A stretch of 64,000 bases of DNA from Oryzicola mucosus (GCF_014534685.1 NZ_JACVVX010000001.1:1256501-1320500), one strand, 5' to 3'. Positions 1 through 9,306 are shown, counted from the stretch's first letter. Made by a program: numbers and translations. The notes: generated by a model from the letters alone, not told the origin.

Positions 1-2
1 AC

Positions 3-545
3 TGGCGCTTCAAGGGCGCGGACGTGTTCTTCACCATCCTCATCGTCGGCGCCTTCATCCCCTATCAGGTGATGATTTACCCGATCGTCATCGTGCTGCG
101 GGAGATCGGCCTTTATGGCAGCCTGAGCGGCCTGGTGATCGTGCATTCGATCTTCGGCATGCCGATCCTGACGCTCCTGTTCCGCAACTACTTCGCCTCG
201 ATGCCCGAAGAGCTGTTCAAGGCCGCCCGGGTCGACGGCGCCGGCTTCTGGGGCATCTATTTCAGGATCATGCTGCCGATGTCGCTGCCCATCTTCGTGG
301 TCGCCATCATCCTGCAGATCACCGGCATCTGGAACGACTTCCTGTTCGGCGTGATCTACACTCGGCCGGAATCCTACCCGATGACCGTGCAGCTCAACAA
401 CATCGTCAATTCGATGCAGGGGGTGAAGGAATACAACGTCAACATGGCTGCCACCATCCTGACCGGGCTGGTGCCGCTGTTCGTCTATTTCGTCTCCGGA
501 AAACTCTTCGTGCGCGGCATCGCCGCCGGCGCGGTCAAGGGGTAG
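3..545 (+). CDS. Carbohydrate ABC transporter permease (5' truncated by window edge)
   Basis: Inner-membrane permease of a MalG/UgpE-type sugar importer; only the C-terminal 180 residues are inside the window and the frame is open to the left edge. The EAA loop that contacts the ATPase is visible as AARVDGAGFWGIYFRIMLP, between hydrophobic segments. The protein ends with the usual short basic tail (AVKG). It lies 10 bases upstream of the ATPase gene, so the two are surely co-transcribed. The binding protein and first permease are expected to the left. The substrate cannot be read from the sequence, but the isomerase and dehydrogenase downstream point to a sugar or polyol. Confidence 0.9.
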   Translation, partial: WRFKGADVFFTILIVGAFIPYQVMIYPIVIVLREIGLYGSLSGLVIVHSIFGMPILTLLFRNYFASMPEELFKAARVDGAGFWGIYFRIMLPMSLPIFVVAIILQITGIWNDFLFGVIYTRPESYPMTVQLNNIVNSMQGVKEYNVNMAATILTGLVPLFVYFVSGKLFVRGIAAGAVKG

Positions 546-555
546 GGCCTCACTT

Positions 556-1644
556 ATGAACACCAGCGTTTCGGTCAAAGACCTTTCCCTCGCCTTCGGC
601 ACCGTCTCGGTGCTGCAGGACATGAACCTCGATATTGGCGATGGCGAGTTCCTCGTGCTGCTGGGACCGTCCGGCTGCGGCAAGTCGACCCTGCTCAACT
701 GCATCGCTGGCCTCATCGACGTCAGCAGCGGCCAGATCTTCATCAACGGCCGCAACGTAACCTGGGAAGAGCCCAAGGATCGCGGCATCGGCATGGTGTT
801 CCAGTCCTATGCGCTCTACCCGCAGATGACGGTGGAGAAGAATCTGTCGTTCGGCCTGCGCGTCGCCGGCATGCCCAAGCCGCAGATTGCCGAACGCGTC
901 ACCCGCGCGTCCGAGATTCTGCAGATCGGAGCGCTGCTGCAGCGCAAGCCGGCAGCCCTTTCCGGCGGCCAGCGTCAGCGCGTGGCGATCGGACGGGCGT
1001 TGGTGCGCGATGCCGAGGTGTTTTTGTTCGACGAGCCTTTGTCCAACCTCGACGCCAAGCTGCGGTCCGAACTGCGTGTCGAGATCAAGCGGCTGCACCA
1101 GAAGCTCGGCAATACCATGATCTACGTCACCCACGACCAGATCGAGGCGATGACGCTGGCCGACCGCATCGCGGTGATGAAGGGTGGCGTCATCCAGCAA
1201 CTCGACGCGCCGCAGCAGATCTACAACCGGCCGGTCAATCGCTTCGTCGCCGGCTTTCTCGGCTCCCCCGGTATGAATTTCCTGGAAGGACAGGTAGAGG
1301 CCGGTGGGGACGCTCCCGATTTCGTCGCCAGGAATGTCCGGATACCGCTCAAGGGCTACGGGTTCGGCATTAAGGGCGCCTATACCGGCCCGGCGACTTT
1401 GGGCATCCGCCCCGAGCATATCGGCGTCAACACCGGCTCCGGCTGGCCGTTTTCGGCCGCCGTGGAGGTTGAGGTCGTCGAGCCGATGGGCTCCGACACG
1501 CTGGTCTGGGCTCGGCTGGGTGGCCAGAACATCACCATGCTGGTTTCCTCCGAGCGCAGCCCTCGCGTCGGCGAAATGGTGACGATCGGCTTCGACCCGA
1601 TGCGTGCCTCGCTGTTCGACGGCGCCAATGGCGACCGCCTCTGA
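556..1644 (+). CDS. Sugar ABC transporter ATP-binding protein (UgpC/MsmK type)
   Basis: ATPase subunit that powers the neighbouring permease. The Walker A motif GPSGCGKST is at residues 37-45, followed by the Q-loop, the signature LSGGQRQR, Walker B (FLFDEP) and the H-loop (THDQ). After about residue 235 comes the C-terminal TOBE/regulatory domain typical of CUT1-family importers, and the total of 362 residues is normal. It lies in the same operon as the permease before it and the two enzymes after it. The sugar specificity is unknown. Confidence 0.95.
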   Translation: MNTSVSVKDLSLAFGTVSVLQDMNLDIGDGEFLVLLGPSGCGKSTLLNCIAGLIDVSSGQIFINGRNVTWEEPKDRGIGMVFQSYALYPQMTVEKNLSFGLRVAGMPKPQIAERVTRASEILQIGALLQRKPAALSGGQRQRVAIGRALVRDAEVFLFDEPLSNLDAKLRSELRVEIKRLHQKLGNTMIYVTHDQIEAMTLADRIAVMKGGVIQQLDAPQQIYNRPVNRFVAGFLGSPGMNFLEGQVEAGGDAPDFVARNVRIPLKGYGFGIKGAYTGPATLGIRPEHIGVNTGSGWPFSAAVEVEVVEPMGSDTLVWARLGGQNITMLVSSERSPRVGEMVTIGFDPMRASLFDGANGDRL

Positions 1645-1671
1645 TCGATATCTCAACTGAAACGGAACACG

Positions 1672-2424
1672 ATGATGACGGACTGGTCCTTCCAACTTTA
1701 CAGTGCCCGCAACTTCCTGCCCTGGGATGGTATCCTCAAGTCCATCGCCGAGGCCGGCTACACACAGGTCGAGGGTTATGGCGGGGTGTATGAAGATCCC
1801 AACGCGCTCCGCGCGCAGCTCGACGCTGCCGGCCTGACGATGCCGAGCGGGCACTTCTCCGTCGATATCCTGGAAAACCGCTTCGATGAAGCCGTCGACA
1901 TTGCCTCGACCCTCGGCGTCAGGCTGATGGTCTGTCCCTATCTCAACCCCGCCGACCGCCCCACCGATGCGGAGGGGTACAGCGCCTTCGGCCGGCGACT
2001 GGAGGCAATTGGTGAGAAGGCTCGCGCGGCCGGCTTCGATTTCGCCTGGCATAACCACGATTTCGAATTCGTGGCCCTGCCGGACGGATCGATCCCGCAG
2101 AAGCTGATCTTCGATGCCGCCCCGCAGCTTGGCTGGGAGATGGACGTGGCCTGGGTGATCCGCGGCGGTGCAGATCCGGTGGCCTGGATCGCCGACTACG
2201 CCGATCGAGTCGTCGCCGTCCATGTCAAGGACATCGCGCCCGCGGGCGAGAACACGGACGAGGACGGCTGGTCGGATGTCGGCCATGGCACCGTCGACTG
2301 GCGCGGCCTGGTTTCGACCTTGAAGGCCAAGACGCCGGCCAAACTCTTCATCATGGAACACGACAACCCGTCCGACTACCGCCGCTTCGCGCAGCGGTCG
2401 ATCGAGACCGTCAAGGCATTCTAG
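1672..2424 (+). CDS. Sugar phosphate isomerase/epimerase (xylose-isomerase-like TIM barrel)
   Basis: Cytosolic AP-endonuclease-2-fold TIM barrel of 250 residues. Likely metal and acid-base residues are Glu34 in VEGYGG, the HNHDFEF segment near residues 127-133, EMDVAW, HVKDI and the C-terminal EHD. Members of this family isomerise or epimerise keto-sugars, often together with a Gfo/Idh/MocA dehydrogenase, and that is exactly the next gene. The start is the first of two adjacent ATG codons. The exact reaction cannot be assigned from the sequence. Confidence 0.85.
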   Translation: MMTDWSFQLYSARNFLPWDGILKSIAEAGYTQVEGYGGVYEDPNALRAQLDAAGLTMPSGHFSVDILENRFDEAVDIASTLGVRLMVCPYLNPADRPTDAEGYSAFGRRLEAIGEKARAAGFDFAWHNHDFEFVALPDGSIPQKLIFDAAPQLGWEMDVAWVIRGGADPVAWIADYADRVVAVHVKDIAPAGENTDEDGWSDVGHGTVDWRGLVSTLKAKTPAKLFIMEHDNPSDYRRFAQRSIETVKAF

Positions 2425-2435
2425 GAGCGGCTTTC

Positions 2436-3572
2436 ATGGCAAGGAAAAACCTCGGCGTCGGCGTCATCGGCTGCGGCAACATCTCGAAGGCCTATTTCGA
2501 GCTGGCGCCGCTGTTCAAAGGCATTGAAATGCGCACCTGCGCCGATATCAACGCGGATGCCGCCAAGGCGCGCGCGCAGGAATTCGGCCTGCGCGCCGAA
2601 AGCGTCGAAGGCCTTTTGCGCTCTGACGACATCGACATCGTCGTCAATCTGACGGTGCCGGCGGCGCACTATCAGGTGTCACGCGAAGTCCTCGACGCCG
2701 GCAAGCATCTTTATTCGGAAAAGCCCTTCGTGCTCGACGTCGAGGAAGGGCTCGACCTCGGCAAGCTCGCCGCCGGCAAGGGCCTGCGCATCGGCTCCGC
2801 GCCCGACACCTTCCTGGGCGGTGCGCACCAGCAGGCGCGGCATCTCGTCGATTCCGGGGCGCTGGGCCGCATCACCAGCGGTTCCTGCACGGTGATGAAC
2901 CACGGCATGGAGCATTGGCACCCCAATCCGGACTTTTTCTTCCTCAAGGGCGGAGGGCCGATCCTCGATCTCGGACCCTATTATCTCGCCAATCTGATCC
3001 AGCTCATCGGCCCGATCAGCAAGGTCGCAGCCCTTGCCACCATCCCCGCCAGGGAGCGCACCATCAGCTCGAAGCCGCGCGCTGGCGAAAAGATTCCCGT
3101 CGAAACGCCGACGACGATCATGGCGCTGCTCGAATTCGCCAATGGCGCGGCGGTCAGCTTCAACGCCAGTTGGGATGTGTGGAAGCACGGCCATGCGCCG
3201 ATGGAGCTTTACGGCGAGCTCGGCTCGCTCATGGTGCCGGATCCCAACTTCTTCGGCGGTGCGCTCGGCTACACCAAGGCCGACAAGCCGGTCAAGAAAC
3301 TGCCGAAATGGGAGCACCCCTTCGGCGTGCCGAACCAGAAGCATTCCAACGGCATGATGGCGAACTACCGCACCGCCGGCCTTGCCGACATGGCGCTCGC
3401 CATCCTGGAAGACCGCCCGCATCGCTGTTCCTTCGAACTCGCCCTGCACGCGGTCGAAGCCATGACCGGCATCCTCGCATCCGGCGACACCGGCGCATTC
3501 GTTGCCATGACGACCACCTGCGACCGGCCCGAGGCGCTGGGCGTGAAGGAGGCGAGACGGATGATGGTGTGA
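2436..3572 (+). CDS. Gfo/Idh/MocA family NAD(P)-dependent oxidoreductase
   Basis: Sugar or inositol dehydrogenase-like protein of 378 residues. The N-terminal Rossmann fold has GVIGCGNISKAYF at residues 9-21, and the family EKP motif follows at residues 95-97. The C-terminal alpha/beta substrate domain contains GGGPILDLGPYY. The gene starts 11 bases after the isomerase, which supports one catabolic operon: import, oxidation and isomerisation of one sugar. It is the last gene of this operon, since the next gene is convergent. The substrate is unknown. Confidence 0.9.
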   Translation: MARKNLGVGVIGCGNISKAYFELAPLFKGIEMRTCADINADAAKARAQEFGLRAESVEGLLRSDDIDIVVNLTVPAAHYQVSREVLDAGKHLYSEKPFVLDVEEGLDLGKLAAGKGLRIGSAPDTFLGGAHQQARHLVDSGALGRITSGSCTVMNHGMEHWHPNPDFFFLKGGGPILDLGPYYLANLIQLIGPISKVAALATIPARERTISSKPRAGEKIPVETPTTIMALLEFANGAAVSFNASWDVWKHGHAPMELYGELGSLMVPDPNFFGGALGYTKADKPVKKLPKWEHPFGVPNQKHSNGMMANYRTAGLADMALAILEDRPHRCSFELALHAVEAMTGILASGDTGAFVAMTTTCDRPEALGVKEARRMMV

Positions 3573-3613
3573 GGGCAAGCCATGGAGGCACAGGCCTCCA
3601 TGGCGCGCTCCGC

Positions 3614-5518
3614 CTATTTACACTCTGCCACTGGCTTGGCGTAGGCGCCGAGCAGGATAGGTGGATTGTCGTTCTTGAACAGCCGCGTCAGCAGCGAATA
3701 GTCGGGATCGACCCGCCGGATTGAAATGGCCAGTTCCGGCTGTGGGATAGAAAAGCAGTGGGATGTGACCGAGATGTGGCCCGAGAGCTTCAACACTTCA
3801 GACGCCGGCTCCGTGGTGCCTGCAATGTCTCTCAGAGACAGCTGAAGCTCCGACGGACGAGAGCCGGCGCGAGCCCACACCGCGACTTCGAGACCCTTGA
3901 ATTTCGCAGTGTCGATCTTTGGGACAGCACCTATCACGCGCGCTTGGTTAGGAGACAAAATAAAATAGTCTTTGTGCAATGTTCTCCGGCTGGACTCCAT
4001 ATATCCAGTTTTAACGAAGCCCGAAGGTTCTGCGGCCTTCAAGGTGATTTTCGAGAACCCATCCGAGGCGAGGTTCTTGGCGACGAGCGATGGCATATTC
4101 GCCGCGAAATAAAGGTGCTCGTTCATGCGAGCGTAGAACAGGGGTTTGATGAACACCGGCGCAAGCATGATGAAAACCGCTGATGCTCCAACCGTCCCAA
4201 TAAGACGCAGTCGCCCGACACCGCTCGCCTGCAAGGCACCCCATGCCAGGAAGACGCCCAGGATTCCGACCTCCAATGCGCCGATCGTATAGCGCCCCTG
4301 CGTGCCTAGACGGCCATTGAGCGCGTAATTACCGACGTTCCAGTTGATCCAGATGAGCCAGAACAATGGCGGAACAGCGAGATAGACGAGCGGGATGAGC
4401 AAACGGCGGAGGTCGGAGTTTTTTCTGTAGATCCAGCTTAGGACGACTGCGCCTAGGGCAAGTAGAAAGGCCAATGTCACAAGCACGAGTTCGGTGGTAA
4501 CATTGGCGTCGACATAAAGATGCTCGTGCCCGAAAGCGCCTGTGGTGGTCCGCCAGGACGAGACAACGACATCCTCGGCAATCGCACCCCAGCTTCTTTC
4601 CTTCGTCCGCTCGACGCGAAATTTGTTGTCCTCATCGGGGAGGTTGTAAATCTGCGTGTAGGTCGGGTTAACCGAACCGAATTTGGCGTAGGTATTGCCA
4701 TAATAAGCGGCGGCGAAGACGAACAGAACGGCGAATACCGCGAAAAGCCCAGCCTCCCTAAGGCGTGACCGGCGAATTTCGTACCACCAGAAGCGCAACT
4801 GCGGCTGAAATCCCAGAGGATCGAACCGCAGGAGCTGAAAAAGCATGATTGCGCCGGCAAATGGCAGGACGACGATGGCCAGCGTGAGTTTGGTAAGAGC
4901 TGCGACGGTTGCGGCAATCGCGAATTTCAGCAGCGTCGCAAGGCTGGGCTCCAGTAGAGTTTTTGTGCCGTATAGAGCGAGAAACGGCCAGACGGCCATG
5001 GCAAGCGTATCGTTGTTCACGGCGCCGGCGAGATGCATCCGAGACGGGATGAAGACCACCAGCGCAGTTGCCGCTACGGCGGCCCAACCGGACACAAGCT
5101 TGCGCCTCACCAGATAGTTGACGAGTAGATACAGCCCAAGCAGGTGGACCGCGTAAAGCGCCAGCGATATCGCGCGAAGCGGCTGGATCGCCGCGTTCTT
5201 CAAAGATCCGGAATATTGCGTGGAGGACAGTCCGTTGCCGGAAAAATCCTTGTCGATGTCGAGCAGCGCCATGGCGCTGGCAAGGATGAAATAATAGCCC
5301 GGCGGATGCCTGAGGTGATTTGGATCCTTGCCATCGGTCAGGATTGCCTTGCGGTCAAAAAACGGTGTAAGGCCCTGTTCGTAGATGCCGTAGGCATAAG
5401 CGAAATGGTGCCGCTCATCGGGTGACTTTCCAACCGGCGTCATGGCGCTGTAGATGTCAACGAGAAGCGCGGAAAATAGAAGAATAGCCCCTAGCAAGCC
5501 CTTTTGAAAAAAAGTCAT
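3614..5518 (-). CDS. Multi-spanning membrane protein, DUF2142/GT-C glycosyltransferase-like
   Basis: A 634-residue integral membrane protein with about ten hydrophobic segments. The first extracytoplasmic loop carries an acidic SPDERHHFAYAYGIYEQG motif and then an RHPPGYY motif. This acidic-DE plus HPPxYY pattern is typical of DUF2142 and related GT-C polyprenyl-sugar-dependent glycosyltransferases. A soluble domain of about 150 residues follows the last membrane segment. The gene is divergent from three related genes on the right but has the GC-rich codon use of the chromosome, unlike them. A role in cell-surface polysaccharide or glycan transfer is inferred from the family only. Confidence 0.7.
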   Translation of the reverse strand: MTFFQKGLLGAILLFSALLVDIYSAMTPVGKSPDERHHFAYAYGIYEQGLTPFFDRKAILTDGKDPNHLRHPPGYYFILASAMALLDIDKDFSGNGLSSTQYSGSLKNAAIQPLRAISLALYAVHLLGLYLLVNYLVRRKLVSGWAAVAATALVVFIPSRMHLAGAVNNDTLAMAVWPFLALYGTKTLLEPSLATLLKFAIAATVAALTKLTLAIVVLPFAGAIMLFQLLRFDPLGFQPQLRFWWYEIRRSRLREAGLFAVFAVLFVFAAAYYGNTYAKFGSVNPTYTQIYNLPDEDNKFRVERTKERSWGAIAEDVVVSSWRTTTGAFGHEHLYVDANVTTELVLVTLAFLLALGAVVLSWIYRKNSDLRRLLIPLVYLAVPPLFWLIWINWNVGNYALNGRLGTQGRYTIGALEVGILGVFLAWGALQASGVGRLRLIGTVGASAVFIMLAPVFIKPLFYARMNEHLYFAANMPSLVAKNLASDGFSKITLKAAEPSGFVKTGYMESSRRTLHKDYFILSPNQARVIGAVPKIDTAKFKGLEVAVWARAGSRPSELQLSLRDIAGTTEPASEVLKLSGHISVTSHCFSIPQPELAISIRRVDPDYSLLTRLFKNDNPPILLGAYAKPVAECK

Positions 5519-5593
5519 AACAGTCCTTGAGGCTGGGTCGATTTACGTGGGCAGAATAAACAATCTAGATCATGCCCAAGAGCGAGTGAAAAT

Positions 5594-7084
5594 ATGATGC
5601 TTCGACGGTGGTTGGCAATCGGTCTTGCGGGCATCCTTGTCAGCTATGTGTCGATAGTCGCAGTTTATGTGGTTGCGACAAAGTGGACCGGAACGTCGGA
5701 TTCATTGCGGCATCTAGATTATGCTTGGCAACTCTCAAAAGGCGAATTTCCGTCCTGGGCGGAAGGAACTAAAATTCCGGTCGAATTGAAAGGGGGGCAA
5801 TCCTGGTCCGGCAAGCCTCAGTTTGTTTCCCACCATCCTCCACTTTATTACGCTGTGCTGGCACCGTTTGTCGGTCAGGCTATCGACCACGGGGATTGGC
5901 GAGACGGAGTGTTCGTCGCCAGAGTTTTGACATTGTGCTTGGGCGTCCTGTGTGTTGTGGCTTTTTTTTGGACAAGCTGGGTAGTAAGTCAATCACCACT
6001 CGTCACATTGGCTTCTACTGCCGTAGCGGCGTCTTGGACGCCGTTCATTCGCGTGTCGGGTGACATAATGAATGATACCGTTGTTGTTTTCGCCACAACG
6101 CTTACGGTTGGTATTTCAGTTGTCATTCTGAGGCAGGGAATTAAGCCGACCTATGTCTTTTTACTATCGTTAGTATGCGCGTTAGGGATGCTGTCGCGAG
6201 CAACCTATGTTGGAATAATGTTCATTTCCTTCGTTGTTATAATTGTCGCTGCCAGTCGGGAGGCGAATAAAAAGGACGCTTTTTTTAAATCTGTAATTTC
6301 AATTTTGACAGTCTTCGTCGTTTCTGTAGCTGCAAGCGGCTGGTTTTATTATGGAAATTATCTCCAAAGCGGTTTTTGGTATAGAAATTCGGACCAATCA
6401 TGGGTAGCGGAAGCGCAGGGCCGGAAATTGAGAGGATGGTGGAAAACTTTGACAAGTGTGACACCGTACACTCAAATTCTAAAAGGTTTCTACGGTCGCG
6501 CATGGATTAAGTGGGGCTCCGGTAACGTAAATATTTCATGGGTCGTCTCGATCGCAAGCTTAGCGGTGCTTGCGTTCGCTGCGATAAAAAGTTTCCGTAG
6601 AAATGAATTCAAGAATTGGGATGTTGGTCTGCTTCTTTTAATACTTCTTGGCGCAAACATATTTTTCCAAATATGGCATGCCAAGGGTTACGGCGCCTTC
6701 AATGTTAGATATGTTTTACCGGCTACAATCGTAGTCGCATTGACGGTCGCATTTTCTGCAACCTACTTCAGGGCTGTGGCTATCCCGCTGACTTGGGCAG
6801 TATTAACGATCGGTTGGTCCGCAGCACTCCTGAATGGAATTTGGTCGGTAAGCCCACGTAAAACCAGATCGGAAAATGCGCTAGGCGACTTATTTTTGAA
6901 CATCGAAGCCAATGGATTTTCGACAAAGTTGGCAGTGCTCTTGTTTGTCTTGGCAGTTGTTGGCTTGGTCATTCAGCTTGTGTCTGTGTACAAGTTGCGT
7001 TTTCGCGCTGTGGACGGGAATACGGCCCCATTTATTCCAAAAAAATCGTTTTTATTGGAATTCTCAAAAAATGGGATTCGATGA
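5594..7084 (+). CDS. Membrane glycosyltransferase-like protein (GT39/DUF2142 type)
   Basis: A 496-residue polytopic protein. After the first membrane helix comes an acidic SDSLRHLDYAWQLSKGE segment and then SHHPPLYYAVLAP, the same architecture as the proteins at 3614-5518 and 7695-9179. The base composition is much more AT-rich than the flanking operons, with many ttt, aat and ata codons, which suggests horizontal acquisition. Its stop overlaps the start of the next gene (ATGA), so the three rightward genes form a translationally coupled operon. The sugar donor and acceptor are unknown. Confidence 0.7.
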   Translation: MMLRRWLAIGLAGILVSYVSIVAVYVVATKWTGTSDSLRHLDYAWQLSKGEFPSWAEGTKIPVELKGGQSWSGKPQFVSHHPPLYYAVLAPFVGQAIDHGDWRDGVFVARVLTLCLGVLCVVAFFWTSWVVSQSPLVTLASTAVAASWTPFIRVSGDIMNDTVVVFATTLTVGISVVILRQGIKPTYVFLLSLVCALGMLSRATYVGIMFISFVVIIVAASREANKKDAFFKSVISILTVFVVSVAASGWFYYGNYLQSGFWYRNSDQSWVAEAQGRKLRGWWKTLTSVTPYTQILKGFYGRAWIKWGSGNVNISWVVSIASLAVLAFAAIKSFRRNEFKNWDVGLLLLILLGANIFFQIWHAKGYGAFNVRYVLPATIVVALTVAFSATYFRAVAIPLTWAVLTIGWSAALLNGIWSVSPRKTRSENALGDLFLNIEANGFSTKLAVLLFVLAVVGLVIQLVSVYKLRFRAVDGNTAPFIPKKSFLLEFSKNGIR

Positions 7085-7698
7085 AGCGGATGGCTTATAT
7101 TCAGAGCGCAGGCTTCCCGTCAAAGTTCCTTCTAGTGTGCATGGTAGGGTTTGTTTCTCTACTCCCGTTGTTACATCCGCTTGCCGAGGTGCAGATCGTC
7201 TCAAGGCCGCGAGAGGAGCCAAGCAAGATTCCTATAAAGTCGGGGCTAAAAATTCGTCAGCCGCTCACCGTCAATGAGGGGCTGTTGGCAAGGGCGGATA
7301 CGTTTTGCGCCTCAGTACTGCTCTCCGGCCAAAAGAAAAAGAATAACGCGGCAGCAAAGATCAGTCTGATATCGAACATGGTCATTTTGAATACAGTCTC
7401 GATAAAATCCTCGGATGTCGGCGGTAGAAAATTCATAGAATTGTGTACGAATAACATGAACTACCAAGAATCATTTCTGGAAGTGGAGGGTTATGGATCT
7501 GACGACGGGTTTTTTGTCTACGTCGCTTCCCGGAATTCGGATAGAAATAATAATGGTATATTAAACGTAAGAACTTCTTACATTGTGAGGCCAATTTATG
7601 CTTGGACAAGCTACGCTAGAGGGGTCTCAATGGTTTTTCTTATTATAATGACACCCTTATTATTATTCTTTGCAATGAAAAATCGGAAGTTTCAATGA
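7081..7698 (+). CDS. Hypothetical membrane-anchored protein
   Basis: A 205-residue protein of unrecognised family. It has one hydrophobic helix near the N terminus (residues 17-35), a polar extracytoplasmic region of about 140 residues, and a second helix near the C terminus followed by a basic tail. It overlaps both neighbours by ATGA, so it is probably made stoichiometrically with the two GT-C-like proteins. The polar core resembles the soluble appendage seen on some DUF2142 proteins, but this is only an impression. It is AT-rich like its neighbours. Confidence 0.6.
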   Translation: MKRMAYIQSAGFPSKFLLVCMVGFVSLLPLLHPLAEVQIVSRPREEPSKIPIKSGLKIRQPLTVNEGLLARADTFCASVLLSGQKKKNNAAAKISLISNMVILNTVSIKSSDVGGRKFIELCTNNMNYQESFLEVEGYGSDDGFFVYVASRNSDRNNNGILNVRTSYIVRPIYAWTSYARGVSMVFLIIMTPLLLFFAMKNRKFQ

Positions 7699-9179
7699 AT
7701 AAGGGAGTGCCAATTGCTGTTTTTCTGATATCGTTTGTCAAGTTTTTTGTCGTTGGCTTTTTGATTGTGCCCCCTTGGGGTAATGCCGATGAGCCTGCTC
7801 ACTACTCTTATGTAATGGAATTTGCACGAGGAAACTTTGTTCCGGAACATGGTGTTAGCCTTATAGACTCTGCTGCGGTGGAGAATCAAAATGGAGCGCC
7901 TTCGAAAAGGAAAAACTACGTATTAAGTCATCCTCCTTTGTACTACGTGATGATGGCACCGGCGGGTTTTCTCGCCGATGTTTTCTCTGATAGTCCGGTA
8001 TCGATCCTCTATTCCATAAGGTTTCTCAGCGCGCTCTTTGCGGCAGTCGGCGTTCTCTTCATGTATTTGACATCAAGAGAATTGGCGCTTTCTTTAATTG
8101 GCTCTTGGTTTTGCGTTGTAGTCGCTTTGGCAACGCCAACCTTTGTTGCCTTGAGTGGCGGCATTTCAAATGATGTGGGCGTGTTCGCATTTGCCGCTAT
8201 CGGCGGATACTATCTTGCTCGATTTATGAAGGGTGGTTGCAGGCTGGACGAGACCTTGTGTATTCTCGCTTTTGTTGCGGCTACATTAACCAAATCGACG
8301 GCACTGCCACTTTTGGTGGGCATGGTAGCATTTTTTGCCATTCAGAGATTGTTCTGCAGGGGTTTTAGTCTTCGTTGGATAGCAGGTGTGTCATTGGTTC
8401 TTACACCTATATTCCTCTGGCACCTCTATAGCTTTTTAAAATACGGTAACTGGGTAAGGCTCGGAAGCTTAAGGACAAAACATGTTCTTTCCTCAGAGAA
8501 TTTTACGATATTCGATTTCTTTCGTGCATCCTCGGTTGTTGAGAGATTTATTGGTAGTTTTCATGGACATATCTGGCTTAGAAATGATTCCAAAGACTTG
8601 GTTATGATTTATCTTTCAAACGGCTTGTCCCGAGATATTTTTATATCAGCAGTCTTATTTATGCTTTTGATTGTATCTTTGATTTACTCAATTTTTATTG
8701 TGAAATACAAACCGATTTTTATAAAGTACATTACAGTAATAATCTCCGCGTCGTTTGCGCTTTTTGTATATTTCTACATTTCCAATTACAGCATTGCGGC
8801 GCCATTCTTAGCGGGATTGATTGCGTTCTTGGGAGTATTTTCAATTCTAAACTCTCCTATCGTTTTTATAACGGATGACGCGTTAGTTAAATTCTCGATT
8901 TTAACGTTTTCTGCATTTGTACTTTTTTGTCTTGTTGCCATATATAATATATATCAGGTTCAGCTGATAACTGGCGGGATAAGAGCGACTCATGGCCGTT
9001 ATTTTTACGCTATTGCACCTCTACTGCTTATTTCGATTTCTGGTGTAATTGATAGGTTTAGAGGAAATTCTTTGATATTTTTTATATTGGCATCGATGTT
9101 CTTGCTGGCAGAATCATTTTTCTGGAACGATGTCGCGTTCCCCACGTACAGAGCTTACGAGATACTCTCTGCCTCGTAG
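7695..9179 (+). CDS. Membrane glycosyltransferase-like protein (DUF2142 type)
   Basis: A 494-residue protein with a dozen or so hydrophobic stretches. The first loop has PPWGNADEPAHYSYVMEF and then LSHPPLYYVMMAP, the DE...HPPxYY signature shared with the other two large proteins of this cluster. It is the last gene of the AT-rich operon and contains the most AT-rich stretch in the window, around 8600-9100. It is likely to act in surface-glycan assembly in the inner membrane; no specific substrate can be given. Confidence 0.7.
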   Translation: MNKGVPIAVFLISFVKFFVVGFLIVPPWGNADEPAHYSYVMEFARGNFVPEHGVSLIDSAAVENQNGAPSKRKNYVLSHPPLYYVMMAPAGFLADVFSDSPVSILYSIRFLSALFAAVGVLFMYLTSRELALSLIGSWFCVVVALATPTFVALSGGISNDVGVFAFAAIGGYYLARFMKGGCRLDETLCILAFVAATLTKSTALPLLVGMVAFFAIQRLFCRGFSLRWIAGVSLVLTPIFLWHLYSFLKYGNWVRLGSLRTKHVLSSENFTIFDFFRASSVVERFIGSFHGHIWLRNDSKDLVMIYLSNGLSRDIFISAVLFMLLIVSLIYSIFIVKYKPIFIKYITVIISASFALFVYFYISNYSIAAPFLAGLIAFLGVFSILNSPIVFITDDALVKFSILTFSAFVLFCLVAIYNIYQVQLITGGIRATHGRYFYAIAPLLLISISGVIDRFRGNSLIFFILASMFLLAESFFWNDVAFPTYRAYEILSAS

Positions 9180-9220
9180 GGCTATCGGCCTTTTAAGTGT
9201 TGGCTTAGCTTGACGTCCCC

Positions 9221-9249
9221 TTGCCATCCCCCCGCCGTTCCATTATACG
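9221..9249 (+). promoter_or_regulatory. Candidate sigma-70 promoter of serC-serA
   Basis: A -35-like TTGCCA (9221-9226) and a -10-like TATACG (9244-9249) are separated by 17 bases. Initiation would fall at about 9255, exactly where the serC leader structure begins. This was identified by eye. Confidence 0.45.
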
Positions 9250-9306
9250 CCGCCGTGGGCCACCCCTCCCCAACGAGGGGCCAACTATCTGGAAGGATAG
9301 ACCACG
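9250..9306 (+). ncRNA. Candidate serC leader RNA motif (cis-regulatory)
   Basis: Two hairpins lie directly upstream of serC. The first pairs CCCCTC (9263-9268) with GAGGGG (9275-9280). The second pairs CTATC (9285-9289) with GATAG (9296-9300) and encloses the ribosome binding site GGAAGGA (9291-9297). A serC leader motif of this general kind is known upstream of serC-serA in alphaproteobacteria; its ligand or mechanism is not established. Sequestration of the ribosome site suggests translational control. Assignment is from position and structure, not from a covariance search. Confidence 0.65.
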
